DNA of 64,000 nucleotides from the NCBI RefSeq assembly GCF_029952445.1, contig NZ_JAQPPK010000011.1, forward strand, positions 62,001 to 126,000, given 5' to 3'. This DNA comes from Paenarthrobacter nitroguajacolicus. GTDB taxonomy: Bacteria; Actinomycetota; Actinomycetes; Actinomycetales; Micrococcaceae. Made by a program: the position numbers and the translations under genes. Positions 47,192 to 55,845 of this stretch are shown here, in pieces. The notes below the pieces were generated by a model. That model saw only the letters and a program-made list of their open reading frames with translations, was not told the origin of the DNA and made no database searches. Each line of letters starts with the position of its first letter. Within the stretch, counting starts at the first letter, position 1.

Positions 47192-47832
47192 TGGTGTCAA
47201 GCCCCACATCCACGCGGACCCGAAAATTACCCGACGAGCGCCGGGCCGAGATCCTGGCCGAGGCCGCATCGATCGCCCTGGGCGAGGGGTTGGAGCGGAT
47301 CACCCTTCGCGCTGTTGCCGACCGCCTGGGGGTCCGGCCCGGACTGATCAGCCACTACTTCCCGGCCGCCGAGGACTTGGTGATCGCCGCCTTCGTGCTG
47401 GCGGTATCGGAGGAGCGGGAGGAGCTGTTCCCCGACGGCGGCACGCCGGTGGAGCGCATGGCCCACCTGATCTCCCGCGTGGAAGGCGATAGTGCCGCTC
47501 CGCTCTCGCGTTTATGGCTCAATGCACGTCATCTCTGCAGGTTTACGCCCGCTTTGGAGGAGGCGCTCCAGGCCCAGGAGCACCTGGACAGGTCCCGCCT
47601 GATGGCCCTGATAGATGACGGGGTGGCTGCCGGTGAGTTCGCGGTGGATGACTCTTTTGCTGCCTGCGTTCGGATCCTGGTGGCCATTGACGGGGTGGGC
47701 GCCTATGTGAATAACGTGGGGTCGTTCGAAGAGGAGGCCTTTACGCGGTTCGTCACTGACGTGGCCGAATGGTCGCTCGGCGTTCCCGGGGGCAAGCTCC
47801 GGGCCGCGGTGGACCAACTTCGCCACGGATGA
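47191..47832 (+). CDS. TetR-family regulator
   Basis: 213 aa from ATG 47191; GTG 47194 or TTG 47185 are alternatives. N-terminal helix-turn-helix LPDERRAEILAEAASIALGE and RAVADRLGVRPGLISHYFPA, then a helical ligand domain. It is divergent from the permease-hydrolase operon, and its own start overlaps the third repeat of the operator array, so strong autoregulation is expected. The ligand is probably the substrate of that operon. Confidence 0.87.
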   Translation: MVSSPTSTRTRKLPDERRAEILAEAASIALGEGLERITLRAVADRLGVRPGLISHYFPAAEDLVIAAFVLAVSEEREELFPDGGTPVERMAHLISRVEGDSAAPLSRLWLNARHLCRFTPALEEALQAQEHLDRSRLMALIDDGVAAGEFAVDDSFAACVRILVAIDGVGAYVNNVGSFEEEAFTRFVTDVAEWSLGVPGGKLRAAVDQLRHG

Positions 47833-47923
47833 CGCGGCGCCTGGTGTGGTGCCGGCCGAGGTGTCGCCGGAGGCGCCACGTGAGGCGTTACGTGAAGCGC
47901 TCCATTGTCCTTCCGGCCATTTA

Positions 47924-47940
47924 ATCAGTATCCTGATGAC
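47924..47940. promoter_or_regulatory. ATCAG-TATC-CTGAT element upstream of the kinase gene
   Basis: ATCAG and CTGAT form a 5-bp inverted repeat with a 4-bp spacer (47924-47937). The 14-mer AGTATCCTGATGAC (47927-47940) also occurs at 41066-41079. The region 47833-48108 otherwise shows no gene. Confidence 0.35.
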
Positions 47941-48108
47941 TTATCTGGTGAAACCGGATGATGCTGTTTGAGCTGAGTTGCTCAAGCCGCCAGGGCTGAA
48001 GCAACCGGTCAGGCGGCTACGTGAAATGTGATTGACGGCATTACCTGGTACCGGCGGACAGTGGTTTGGTCCGTGACGCGCCAGGTAGTCCCAAAGGACG
48101 TGACAACC

Positions 48109-49554
48109 GTGGGCTACAACCAAAAAAACGGGGGCTCAGGCGCCTCCGATTCCGTGGACGGCGGGGGACCGAGCGGCGCACTTGATGGCCGCTACCAGTT
48201 GGGACCCCTCCTGGGCAGGGGCGCAATGTCTGCTGTCTATCGGGCCACCGACCTGGTGCTCGGCCGCGAGGTTGCGGTCAAAATCTTCCTGCCCGGCTCA
48301 GGAGACGACTCGTTCCGTGCCCGCCAGGAAACCGAAATGCGCCTCTTGGCTGCCTTCGACCACCCCGGATTGGTGGCCGCCTTCGATGCGGGCGTGGACA
48401 CGCGCAATGACGAGGAACGCGCCTATCTGGTCATGGAACTCGCCGGCAGCAGGGATCTCCGGGCTCTCTTGTCCGAGGGCCCGCTGACGGTTCCCGAAAC
48501 CGCGCGGATCGGAATCATGATCGCCGGGGCATTGGCCCAGGTCCATGAGCACGGTGTCATCCACCGCGACATCGAGCCCGCCAACATCCTGGTGTCCGAC
48601 GACGACGGGCTGGCGGAGTCGGTAAAGCTGGCGGACTTCGGGGTCGCCTTGGTGATGAACGACAACCGCCTTACCGCTACGGGTTTCACCGTGGGCACCG
48701 CCCAGTACCTTAGCCCCGAGCAGGCACAAGGATTGCACCTGACCCCCAAGAGCGATATCTACTCGCTGGGTTTGGTGCTCCTGGAATGCCTGACAGGCTA
48801 TGCGGAATATCCGGGAACGCCCATCGAAACTGCGTCGGCACGGCTCCACAGGGCACCGCAGGTACCGCTGGAACTGCCCGCGCCGCTGCGCTCCCTGCTC
48901 CAGGCAATGACGGACATGGACCCTGAGATGCGCCCCACCGCGCACGAGGTGGAGCAGGCGCTTTCGGAAGAGCGCATTCAGACCGGGCGCAGGACAGCCG
49001 TCCTGCCACCACTCCCGCAGCGGACACCGCTCGCGACGACGGCACGGACACCCAACGTCGTCGGCCATGCCGGCCGTCCCCCTGCCATCCGCCCCCGGAC
49101 AAGAAGGCCGGCGACGATTACCGGCATTCGAGACTTGAGCAAACGCCGGCCCAAGACCGTACGTGGTGTGGCGGCGGCAGTCGTGGCAATACCGCTTGCT
49201 GCGCTGGTACTGTCCCAGGGTTTGACTCCGACTGCCAACACGGCAGATCCGGCCAAGCCCGCCAGCAATGATGTGTCCCAGGCCGACCCGCAGCCTGCCT
49301 CACCGGTCCTCCCGGTGCCGGCAAGTCCGTCGCCCGGTGCCGTGCCGGCGGAGGTGGCCGACCTTCAGCAGGCGTCCTTGCCGGAGCCGGTCCTCCAAAA
49401 CAATCCGGTCCCGGACAACCCTGGCCAAAGCATTCCCGACCAAACACAGCCCATTCTGTCCCCGGCTGATATGAAGGGCGCGGACATCGCCAAGACCAAG
49501 AGCGACGGCAAGAGCGTCAAGCCGGAAAAGGACAAAGACAAGCCGGGTAGGTAA
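48109..49554 (+). CDS. Ser/Thr protein kinase with altered catalytic loop
   Basis: 481 aa from GTG 48109 (AAGGA 10 bp upstream); earlier in-frame starts have no ribosome site. PknB-like kinase domain: Gly loop LLGRGAMSAVYRATD, Lys in REVAVKIF, DFG in LADFGVALV (Asp176), activation-segment end YLSPEQAQG. The catalytic loop reads HRDIEPANIL (His152-Leu161), with Glu156 where nearly all kinases have Lys. A membrane helix follows at about 353-371 (GVAAAVVAIPLAALVLS), then a Pro/Ser-rich extracellular tail without PASTA domains. Targets unknown. Confidence 0.88.
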   Translation: MGYNQKNGGSGASDSVDGGGPSGALDGRYQLGPLLGRGAMSAVYRATDLVLGREVAVKIFLPGSGDDSFRARQETEMRLLAAFDHPGLVAAFDAGVDTRNDEERAYLVMELAGSRDLRALLSEGPLTVPETARIGIMIAGALAQVHEHGVIHRDIEPANILVSDDDGLAESVKLADFGVALVMNDNRLTATGFTVGTAQYLSPEQAQGLHLTPKSDIYSLGLVLLECLTGYAEYPGTPIETASARLHRAPQVPLELPAPLRSLLQAMTDMDPEMRPTAHEVEQALSEERIQTGRRTAVLPPLPQRTPLATTARTPNVVGHAGRPPAIRPRTRRPATITGIRDLSKRRPKTVRGVAAAVVAIPLAALVLSQGLTPTANTADPAKPASNDVSQADPQPASPVLPVPASPSPGAVPAEVADLQQASLPEPVLQNNPVPDNPGQSIPDQTQPILSPADMKGADIAKTKSDGKSVKPEKDKDKPGR

Positions 49555-49571
49555 GTAGCGTCGGTGGAGTC

Positions 49572-50801
49572 CTACGTCCCGGCGGGAAAGCTCACCGCGA
49601 TGGTGGTGCCGCCGTCGGGCGTTTCACTGATACTGAGGTCCCCGCCGTGGGCTTTTGCGATGCTGCTGCAGGTGGCCAGGCCCAGGCCGGAACCCGGGCC
49701 GTCGCCTTCACGCCGCAACCGCACCAAAGGCTCCAGCACTTTGTCGCGGTCTTCGGGTTTGATGCCCTTGCCGTTGTCCGCCACGGAGATCGTTGCGCCG
49801 TGGTAATTGGACACCCCTGTGATCGCCACCCGGAGGTCGCGCTCGGGGCTGCGGTAGTTAAGGGCGTTGGACAGCAGGTTCTGCAGGAGCGTCCGGAGCT
49901 GGCCGCGGTCCGCGTGAATGGTCATGTCCTGGACGCTTACGATGTCATCGTTCTCGATTCCCAGATCGCGCACCACCTCTTCGCTGACCTCACGCAGCGA
50001 GACCCGGTCCGGCTGGATGCTACCCCCAACCCGTGAGTAGCTGAGGACGTCTTCGAGCATTCCCAGCATCCGCCGGCCGCTGGCGCCAATACGGTCCAGA
50101 TACCGCGCGGCAGGGCTGTTGGGCTCAATGTCGGGGTCGTCCTCCACCAGTTCCACGTAGCCCAGGATGGTGGTCAGCGGAATGCGGAGGTCATGGCTCA
50201 CCCGGCCTGCGAAACCGGCGAGCTTGGCGTTGCTGGCCCTGAGTTCGGAATAGGTGCGGTCAAGTTGTGCTGTGCGGTGCTGGAGTTCCAGCAGCTCAAC
50301 CACCTGCTTGGCAAGGACCTCCAACATCCCTACCTGTTCCTGGGTCAGCTCCCTTGTCTTGTCCGAAAAGACGCACAGGGTCCCCGGCACGAAGCCCGAT
50401 TCGGTTTGCAGCGGCACTGACGCATAAAAACGGACGTTGCCGATTTCCCCCGTGACGAAAGGGTTGTCGGCGAAACGCGGGTCCTGGGAGGCGTCGGCCA
50501 CAACCGTCCGCTCGCGGGAGAGGAACACCTTGGCGCACATCGAGTCCTCCCGGGAACAGACTCCGGGTTCAACACCCCAGGCCCCTATCTGGTGCTGGTA
50601 TTTGGCGCTGATGATGTTGACCACGCCAAACGGCGCACCGCAAAGTTCGGTGGCGAGCCTGACGAGGTTCTGCAGCGCGCTCATCACGGCGGCATTGGGG
50701 AGAAGGACGGAATCCATTGCAGGGTCAAGGCCGTATTCCTGGAGCTCCATGTCACGGCCGAAGTCCGTGGTGAAAGACAACCGTCCTTGAATTTCCGTCA
50801 T
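49572..50801 (-). CDS. GAF-domain sensor histidine kinase
   Basis: 409 aa from ATG 50801 (TTG 50810 possible). N-terminal GAF domain (APFGVVNIISAKYQHQIGAW, VRFYASVPLQTESGFVPGTL), HisKA with the phospho-accepting His in GRVSHDLRIPLTTILGYVE, and HATPase with N box LLSNALNYRSPE and G boxes VADNGKGIKPEDRD and GSGLGLATCSSIAKAHGG. No membrane segment, so a soluble sensor, perhaps of redox or light-like cues. No adjacent response regulator, so an orphan. Confidence 0.9.
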   Translation of the reverse strand: MTEIQGRLSFTTDFGRDMELQEYGLDPAMDSVLLPNAAVMSALQNLVRLATELCGAPFGVVNIISAKYQHQIGAWGVEPGVCSREDSMCAKVFLSRERTVVADASQDPRFADNPFVTGEIGNVRFYASVPLQTESGFVPGTLCVFSDKTRELTQEQVGMLEVLAKQVVELLELQHRTAQLDRTYSELRASNAKLAGFAGRVSHDLRIPLTTILGYVELVEDDPDIEPNSPAARYLDRIGASGRRMLGMLEDVLSYSRVGGSIQPDRVSLREVSEEVVRDLGIENDDIVSVQDMTIHADRGQLRTLLQNLLSNALNYRSPERDLRVAITGVSNYHGATISVADNGKGIKPEDRDKVLEPLVRLRREGDGPGSGLGLATCSSIAKAHGGDLSISETPDGGTTIAVSFPAGT

Positions 50802-50879
50802 TGAAACCAACCCCCAAGAGTCTCGTGAATTCCCTGCCGATACTACCGGGCCGTTCCACCCAGTGGTTTACTGGGACGC

Positions 50880-52292
50880 ATGACCGAGCAGGAACCGGCC
50901 ACCGCCGGGTCTACTGGCAATGTCAATCCCTCCGAACGCACCCCCGCGGAGCGGTCCCGGACCTTCACCGGGATCCTGGTCAATACCGCCTTGGCCAACA
51001 TCACCACGAGCTATTTGTGGTTCGCGCTGACGTTCTGGGTGTACCTGGAGACCCGCAACGTGATCGCCACTGGAGTGATCGGCGGGGCGTACATGCTCCT
51101 CATTGCCCTGTCCAGCATCAGCTTCGGCACCTTCGTGGACCGCTACCGCAAACTTGCGGTGATGCGCTTCGCCGCCGGCTTCACCCTGGTGATGTTCGTG
51201 CTGTCCGGAGTGATGTTCCTGTTGACACCGGAACAGGCGCTGCTGGACCTGTCCCAACCGTGGTTTTGGATCTTTACCCTCATCATCCTCGTCGGTGCAG
51301 TGGTGGAAAACATGCGCAACATCGCCCTGTCCACCACGGTCACCATCCTGATCGAGCCGGACAGGCGCGCCAATGCCAACGGGCTCGTGGGCATGGTCCA
51401 AGGCCTTATGTTCATCGTTACCTCGGTGCTTTCGGGACTCTCGGTGGGGCTTCTGGGAATGGGCTGGACGGTGGTGGTGGCGCTTGTGCTCACTGCGCTG
51501 GCCTTTGCCCATCTGCTGACCCTCCGCCTGCCCGAGGAAGTGCGGGCTGCGGCGTCCGACGCCCAGGGTGGGTTCGATTTCCGCGGCTCCTGGGCGGCCG
51601 TCATGGCGATATCAGGGTTGTTCGCCCTGATCATTTTCTCCACGTTCAACAACTTCATCGGCGGGGTCTACATGGCATTGATGGACCCGTACGGCCTGGA
51701 GATGTTCCCCGTGGAAATCTGGGGCACTGTCTTCGCGATCGGCGCCACGGGATTCATCCTGGGTGGTGCGTTGATCGGGAAGTTCGGCCTTGGTGCCAAC
51801 CCTTTGCGTACCCTCCTCATTGCCGTGGCGGTGATGGGGATCGTGGGCGCCGTCTTCACCCTTCGGGAGTGGGCGTGGCTGTACATTGCCGGTATCTGGC
51901 TCTACATGGCGTTGGTGCCCGTGGTGGAAGCAGCTGAGCAGACAGTCATCCAAAAGGTGGTTCCCCTCCCACGGCAGGGCAGGGTCTTCGGCTTCGCCAT
52001 GGCCTTCGAATCGGCAGCCGCGCCCATCACGGCCTTCCTCATAGCGCCGATCGCTCAGTACTGGATCATCCCCTACGCGCGCTCGGCTGAAGGTGCCGAG
52101 CAGTTGCAACCTTTGCTGGGTGAGGGTACGTCCCGCGGCATTGCGCTGGTGTTCCTTGTGGCGGGCCTGATCATGATCGTGGTGGCCCTCCTCGCTTTCC
52201 TGACGCCTGTCTACCGCCGCGTCACTGCCTCCTATGCGCAGGCCGCCGAGGAAGAACAGGGCGAGAACGCCGACACCTCCACCATGCGTTGA
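50880..52292 (+). CDS. MFS transporter
   Basis: 470 aa, about twelve membrane segments. Features are FGTFVDRYRKLAVMRFAAG (the MFS loop 2-3 motif, loosely kept), PDRRANANGLVGMVQGLMF and PLPRQGRVFGFAMAFESAAAP. It resembles the MFS_3 drug/siderophore exporter group. It is divergent from the GAF kinase with 78 bp between the starts. Substrate unknown. Confidence 0.85.
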   Translation: MTEQEPATAGSTGNVNPSERTPAERSRTFTGILVNTALANITTSYLWFALTFWVYLETRNVIATGVIGGAYMLLIALSSISFGTFVDRYRKLAVMRFAAGFTLVMFVLSGVMFLLTPEQALLDLSQPWFWIFTLIILVGAVVENMRNIALSTTVTILIEPDRRANANGLVGMVQGLMFIVTSVLSGLSVGLLGMGWTVVVALVLTALAFAHLLTLRLPEEVRAAASDAQGGFDFRGSWAAVMAISGLFALIIFSTFNNFIGGVYMALMDPYGLEMFPVEIWGTVFAIGATGFILGGALIGKFGLGANPLRTLLIAVAVMGIVGAVFTLREWAWLYIAGIWLYMALVPVVEAAEQTVIQKVVPLPRQGRVFGFAMAFESAAAPITAFLIAPIAQYWIIPYARSAEGAEQLQPLLGEGTSRGIALVFLVAGLIMIVVALLAFLTPVYRRVTASYAQAAEEEQGENADTSTMR

Positions 52293-52298
52293 GGCCGG

Positions 52299-52499
52299 TT
52301 ACTGCCCCACTTTGACTACTGAAACCTCGACGGCGGCCGTTGCGTTTCCCAGGTGACCGCGGACTGCCGCGACTACTTCCCGGGCTACCTCCGGTGCCGG
52401 ACGGAGGATTCCGACGCCGATCCTGGCCTTAACGGCCAGGCCCCCACCGGGCGTGGTGAGGCTGATCAGGGGCAGGGATTCTCCTGTCACAGCTGCCAC
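52299..52499 (-). CDS. Possible small Asp23/Gls24-like protein or remnant
   Basis: A 66-codon frame convergent with the MFS gene. Its second half (GLAVKARIGVGILRPAPEVA, then VRGHLGNATAAVEVSVVKV) resembles the C-terminal beta-alpha unit of the Asp23/Gls24 envelope-stress family. The frame stays open about 29 codons further upstream with protein-like composition (LECDESRGQWQSIAG) but without ATG, GTG or TTG, and the GTG used here has no ribosome site. It may be a decayed gene or start at a rare codon. Confidence 0.35.
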   Translation of the reverse strand: MAAVTGESLPLISLTTPGGGLAVKARIGVGILRPAPEVAREVVAAVRGHLGNATAAVEVSVVKVGQ

Positions 52500-52594
52500 G
52501 GCGGCGCCGGCAATCGACTGCCACTGGCCACGGGATTCATCACACTCGAGTTTCTGTGATGTGAATCACTGCCGCACACTCTGGCTGGCATGTT

Positions 52595-52616
52595 TAGTTA
52601 GTTTGCCATATAACTA
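52595..52616. promoter_or_regulatory. TAGTTA/TAACTA inverted repeat
   Basis: TAGTTA (52595-52600) and TAACTA (52611-52616) flank GTTTGCCATA. An overlapping frame TAGTT-N8-AACTA (52599-52616) is also symmetric. It lies 37 bp before the small gene at 52653, in an AT-rich patch that is probably its promoter. Confidence 0.4.
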
Positions 52617-52652
52617 GCTTGTCGAAACAAATTCTCGCGGAAGGGCGCCAAA

Positions 52653-52997
52653 ATGACTGCAGTACTTGTGGCTGGGAAGAAGGATGCTTCTCTCCCGGGC
52701 CCCGCGACGGAAATGCCGGAGCCCGGCTCATTGCTTGGCCCGGATCCCGCACAGGGGTCCACCCCGTCAAAAAGAACCGGGCTGCTGGATGTGGTCTGGA
52801 CGGCCGCGGCCAGGGTGGAGGGCCTTCAATGGGAAATGGATGAAGCCGAAGACTGCCTGGTCCAGGCAATGCGAAGCGCGGTGGCTGCAGGGGCGGCCCT
52901 TCCCGACCTTGCGATCGCGTCCGGCCTGGGCTTCGCGGCCATCGAGCGGCTTATCGAAGAGCCGTCTCCTTTGCTTGAAAGCTTGAGCAAATCTTGA
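52653..52997 (+). CDS. Small hypothetical protein with helical C-terminus
   Basis: 114 aa. The first 45 residues are Pro/Gly-rich and likely disordered. The rest is helical (TAAARVEGLQWEMDEAEDCL, AVAAGAALPDLAIASGLG, FAAIERLIEE) and ends like a helix-turn-helix of the kind that scans for a recognition helix. No family assigned. The start has GGAAGGG upstream. Confidence 0.6.
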   Translation: MTAVLVAGKKDASLPGPATEMPEPGSLLGPDPAQGSTPSKRTGLLDVVWTAAARVEGLQWEMDEAEDCLVQAMRSAVAAGAALPDLAIASGLGFAAIERLIEEPSPLLESLSKS

Positions 52998-53086
52998 GAT
53001 GACCCGGCGTCGTTCTTGAGGGCCCTGCCCGATGGTTGAACCATCAGCCAAAGGAGCTGATGGGAACTTCCAGGAAGGCGACCGAA

Positions 53087-53290
53087 ATGACTGCTCAAAA
53101 CACCGCCCCGGCCAACGGCGCCAGCCCCGCCCATGCTGCCATGGACGCCCGCTCCGGAGTTTCGGAAGCTGCTGTCCAGGTGGCGGACGTCCCGGGCCAG
53201 GCACGGGCCGTGGTTACTGTCCGCGAGCAGTTCAACCCCTTGGGAGCCGGGCTTCGAAGCATCTGGCCCCAATCGGTGGTCGGGTTCTAG
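53087..53290 (+). CDS. Small Ala-rich hypothetical protein
   Basis: 67 aa from ATG 53087 (AGGAAGG 8 bp upstream); ATG 53060 is an alternative. It starts MTAQNTAPANGAS and ends IWPQSVVGF. No known domain. Its leader CCAGGAAGGCGACCGAAATGACTG resembles that of the previous gene, so the two may have related translation signals. Confidence 0.5.
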   Translation: MTAQNTAPANGASPAHAAMDARSGVSEAAVQVADVPGQARAVVTVREQFNPLGAGLRSIWPQSVVGF

Positions 53291-53410
53291 GACCACTTCA
53301 GTTTTCGTTCGGGCAGGCACTCAGGTGCCTGCCCGTCGTCGTTAATGCCGTGGCTTTCACGGGGCGCGGGTGGGACGATGGTGTCCACTGGAAAACTAAG
53401 GAGGCTTGTC

Positions 53411-54223
53411 ATCAAAGAGGAGATGAGGAAGGCCGCTGATGTGGCCGAAGAAGCCTCAAACTCACGGACTTTCGAGATCATCGCCCGTGCAGGGTATGCC
53501 GTCAGCGGGCTGCTGCACGTGCTCATCGGCGTCATCGCACTTCAATTGGCCTTCGGGCGGACCGGCGAAGCCGATGTTTCAGGAGCGGTGGCCTCGCTCG
53601 CGAGCCAACCCGCCGGCCCCATCCTTCTTTGGGCCTGCTTTGGTGCCTGCGCGGCGCTGGCGCTGTGGCAATTGGGCAACGCCATCCTTGGGGAACGGAC
53701 CTCCAACAAGAAACTCACCAAGAGGCTCTCCGCCGCCGGCCAGGCCATCGTGTTTGCCGGACTGGCAGCCACCATTGTCTCGTTCGTGATGGGCCAGGGA
53801 AAGAACAGCCGTGAGTCCAGCACCGACTTCACCGCCAAGCTGATGAGCGCGCCCTTCGGGGTGTTCCTGCTGGTTGCCATTGGTGTGGGGATCGCCGTCA
53901 CCGGCATCTTTTTTGCCGTGCGCGGCTTCCGGCAGACCTTCAAAAGGGATATCTCGCAGTCCTCGGAGGAGGCCGTTCGCAAATTCCAGGTGGGCGTCGG
54001 TGTGGTGGGCTACGTCGCGAAGGGCATAGCGCTTTTCCTGGTCGGACTGCTGGTGGTCATCGCTGCCGTGCGTGCCCAGCCTGAGCAATCAACCGGCTTG
54101 GACGGCGGCCTCAAGGCGCTGCGCGAACAGCCGTATGGGCCCTACTTGCTGGCCGCCGTCGCCGTCGGGTTGATCGCCTACGGACTCTTCCTGATGGTCA
54201 AGGCCAAGACGCTCCGGACCTAG
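53411..54223 (+). CDS. DUF1206 membrane protein
   Basis: About 270 aa. Three repeated two-helix units make six membrane segments, each opening with a similar phrase: IARAGYAVSGLLHVLIGVIA, LSAAGQAIVFAGLAATIVS, VGVVGYVAKGIALFLVGLLV. This is the DUF1206 pattern; function unknown. AAGGAGG (53398-53404) is 6 bp before an in-frame ATC at 53411 (reading I-KEEMRKAADVAEEA). The nearest normal starts are ATG 53423 (too far from the SD) and ATG 53378/GTG 53381, which precede that SD. Confidence 0.75.
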   Translation: MKEEMRKAADVAEEASNSRTFEIIARAGYAVSGLLHVLIGVIALQLAFGRTGEADVSGAVASLASQPAGPILLWACFGACAALALWQLGNAILGERTSNKKLTKRLSAAGQAIVFAGLAATIVSFVMGQGKNSRESSTDFTAKLMSAPFGVFLLVAIGVGIAVTGIFFAVRGFRQTFKRDISQSSEEAVRKFQVGVGVVGYVAKGIALFLVGLLVVIAAVRAQPEQSTGLDGGLKALREQPYGPYLLAAVAVGLIAYGLFLMVKAKTLRT

Positions 54224-54347
54224 CACCTTTGGTGCGGCGTGGCCCTGGGGACGCCGCGCCGTTTAGGTTCCCAGGCGCTGGGTACAGGGCAAACGAGCCG
54301 GGTATGAGGCAATCGAACCGTGCAGGCTATCTGAAAAGGGCAGAACC

Positions 54348-55289
54348 ATGACCGACGACGAATTCAATCCGGACCGGAATGACAAGCCGCAACCAGGCGG
54401 GCGCCGTCTCGCCTCCGCGCCCTCGGACCCCCGCGGCGGCTATTACGCAGGTGAATTCCCCAAGCAGGAACAGCAACAGCCCGGGCTCACCAAACCCCTG
54501 GACCCACAACCGGACCATGGCGAGAAAAGTTACGTGGGGCGCGGCAGGCTGCAAGGCAAGACCGCGCTCATTACCGGCGGCGACTCAGGCATTGGCGCCG
54601 CGGTGGCCATCGCCTACGCCCGCGAGGGTGCCGACGTCGCCATCAGCTACCTTCCGGAGGAAGAGGAAGATGCACAGTCGACGGCGGAATGGATCCGTGA
54701 GTGCGGAGCGAGGGTTCTCCTTCTGCCCGGCGACGCGCGGGACGAAGGATTCGCTGCCGAAATCGTGGAACGCACCGTGCAGGAGCTTGGGGGGCTGAAT
54801 GTCGTAGTGCTGAATGCGGCCTACCAAAAGAACAGGGAAGGTTTGGAGACCATCCCCACCGAGGAGTTCGACCGGGTTTTCAAAACCAACCTGTATTCGC
54901 TCATCTGGACGGCCCAGGCAGCCATTCCGCACCTTCGGCCGGGAGCATCCATCATTGTCACGACATCCATCCAAGCCTTCAACCCTTCGGCGCAGCTGGT
55001 GGACTACGCCATGACAAAGGCCGCGCAGGTGGCCTTCACCAAGGCCATGGCCCAGGAACTTGGCCCCAAGGGAATCCGCGTCAATGCCGTGGCGCCGGGC
55101 CCCATCTGGACTCCGTTGATCCCCGCTACGGAATGGCCCGACAAGCTGCCATCTTTTGGACAGGACACCCCGCTGGGCCGTGCCGGTCAACCTGCGGAAC
55201 TGGCTCCCGCCTACGTGTTGCTTGCCTCTGATGAGGGTTCCTACATCTCCGGAGCAGTGCTGCCCGTTACGGGAGGCAAGGGGCTCTGA
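54348..55289 (+). CDS. Short-chain dehydrogenase with N-terminal extension
   Basis: 313 aa. Residues 1-60 are a hydrophilic extension rich in Pro, Asp and Gln, typical of the YghA-like stress SDRs. The Rossmann core has KTALITGGDSGIGAAVAIAY, the NAAY element VVVLNAAYQKN, catalytic Ser in IIVTTSIQAF and the Tyr-Lys pair in DYAMTKAAQVAFTK. Oxidoreductase acting on a sugar or aldehyde, unknown. One base separates it from the isochorismatase gene, so they are coupled. Confidence 0.88.
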   Translation: MTDDEFNPDRNDKPQPGGRRLASAPSDPRGGYYAGEFPKQEQQQPGLTKPLDPQPDHGEKSYVGRGRLQGKTALITGGDSGIGAAVAIAYAREGADVAISYLPEEEEDAQSTAEWIRECGARVLLLPGDARDEGFAAEIVERTVQELGGLNVVVLNAAYQKNREGLETIPTEEFDRVFKTNLYSLIWTAQAAIPHLRPGASIIVTTSIQAFNPSAQLVDYAMTKAAQVAFTKAMAQELGPKGIRVNAVAPGPIWTPLIPATEWPDKLPSFGQDTPLGRAGQPAELAPAYVLLASDEGSYISGAVLPVTGGKGL

Positions 55290-55290
55290 C

Positions 55291-55845
55291 GTGATTGCAG
55301 TACTGGTAATAGACATGCAGAACGCCTACTTTGAGGATCCCGCCCTAGCGTCGCGCCAGACCGAAATCATCGCTGCCTGTAACTCCCTGACAAGCGCCGC
55401 GGAGGAAGCCGGGGCGAAGGTGCTGCTGGTGGGAACGGTGCATGAGCGGGACAAGTCCACCTGGAGCTTGAACATGCTGGAGGATGACCAAGGCTTCATC
55501 TTTCGGGGAAGTGAGCAGGCCGGGTTTGTTCCCGGTCTGCTCACTGCTGATTACCCCCGGCTCTCCAAGACCCGGGACAGTGCGTTTTTCGGCACCGACC
55601 TGGCCATGCGGCTCAGGAACTGGGGAGTGGACACGGTGGTCCTGGCCGGCGTCTCAGCCCACAACTGCATCGCGCAGACCGCAGCAGACGCCTTCGCCCA
55701 CAACTTCAAAGTGATTTACGCAGCCGAAGCCATAGGCACGGAAAATGCTGAGGCCGCCGAGACCGTACTTCGCGTGTTTACCCGGGAGTACAGGCAGAAT
55801 GTGCTGCCGTTGGATGAAATCCATCAGCTTTTGAAGACCGCCTAG
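55291..55845 (+). CDS. Isochorismatase-family cysteine hydrolase
   Basis: 184 aa from GTG 55291. The catalytic triad is visible: Asp8 (VLVIDMQNAYF), Lys93 (RLSKTRDSAFFGTDL) and Cys126 (GVSAHNCIAQTAADAFA). The family includes nicotinamidases and various amidohydrolases. It is coupled to the SDR upstream and overlaps the convergent AraC gene by 4 bp. Substrate unknown. Confidence 0.88.
   Translation: MIAVLVIDMQNAYFEDPALASRQTEIIAACNSLTSAAEEAGAKVLLVGTVHERDKSTWSLNMLEDDQGFIFRGSEQAGFVPGLLTADYPRLSKTRDSAFFGTDLAMRLRNWGVDTVVLAGVSAHNCIAQTAADAFAHNFKVIYAAEAIGTENAEAAETVLRVFTREYRQNVLPLDEIHQLLKTA

Noticed and set aside
48109..49554. Calling the Ser/Thr kinase a dead pseudokinase
   Set aside because: Only one catalytic-loop residue is changed; the ATP lysine, catalytic Asp and DFG remain, so activity cannot be excluded.
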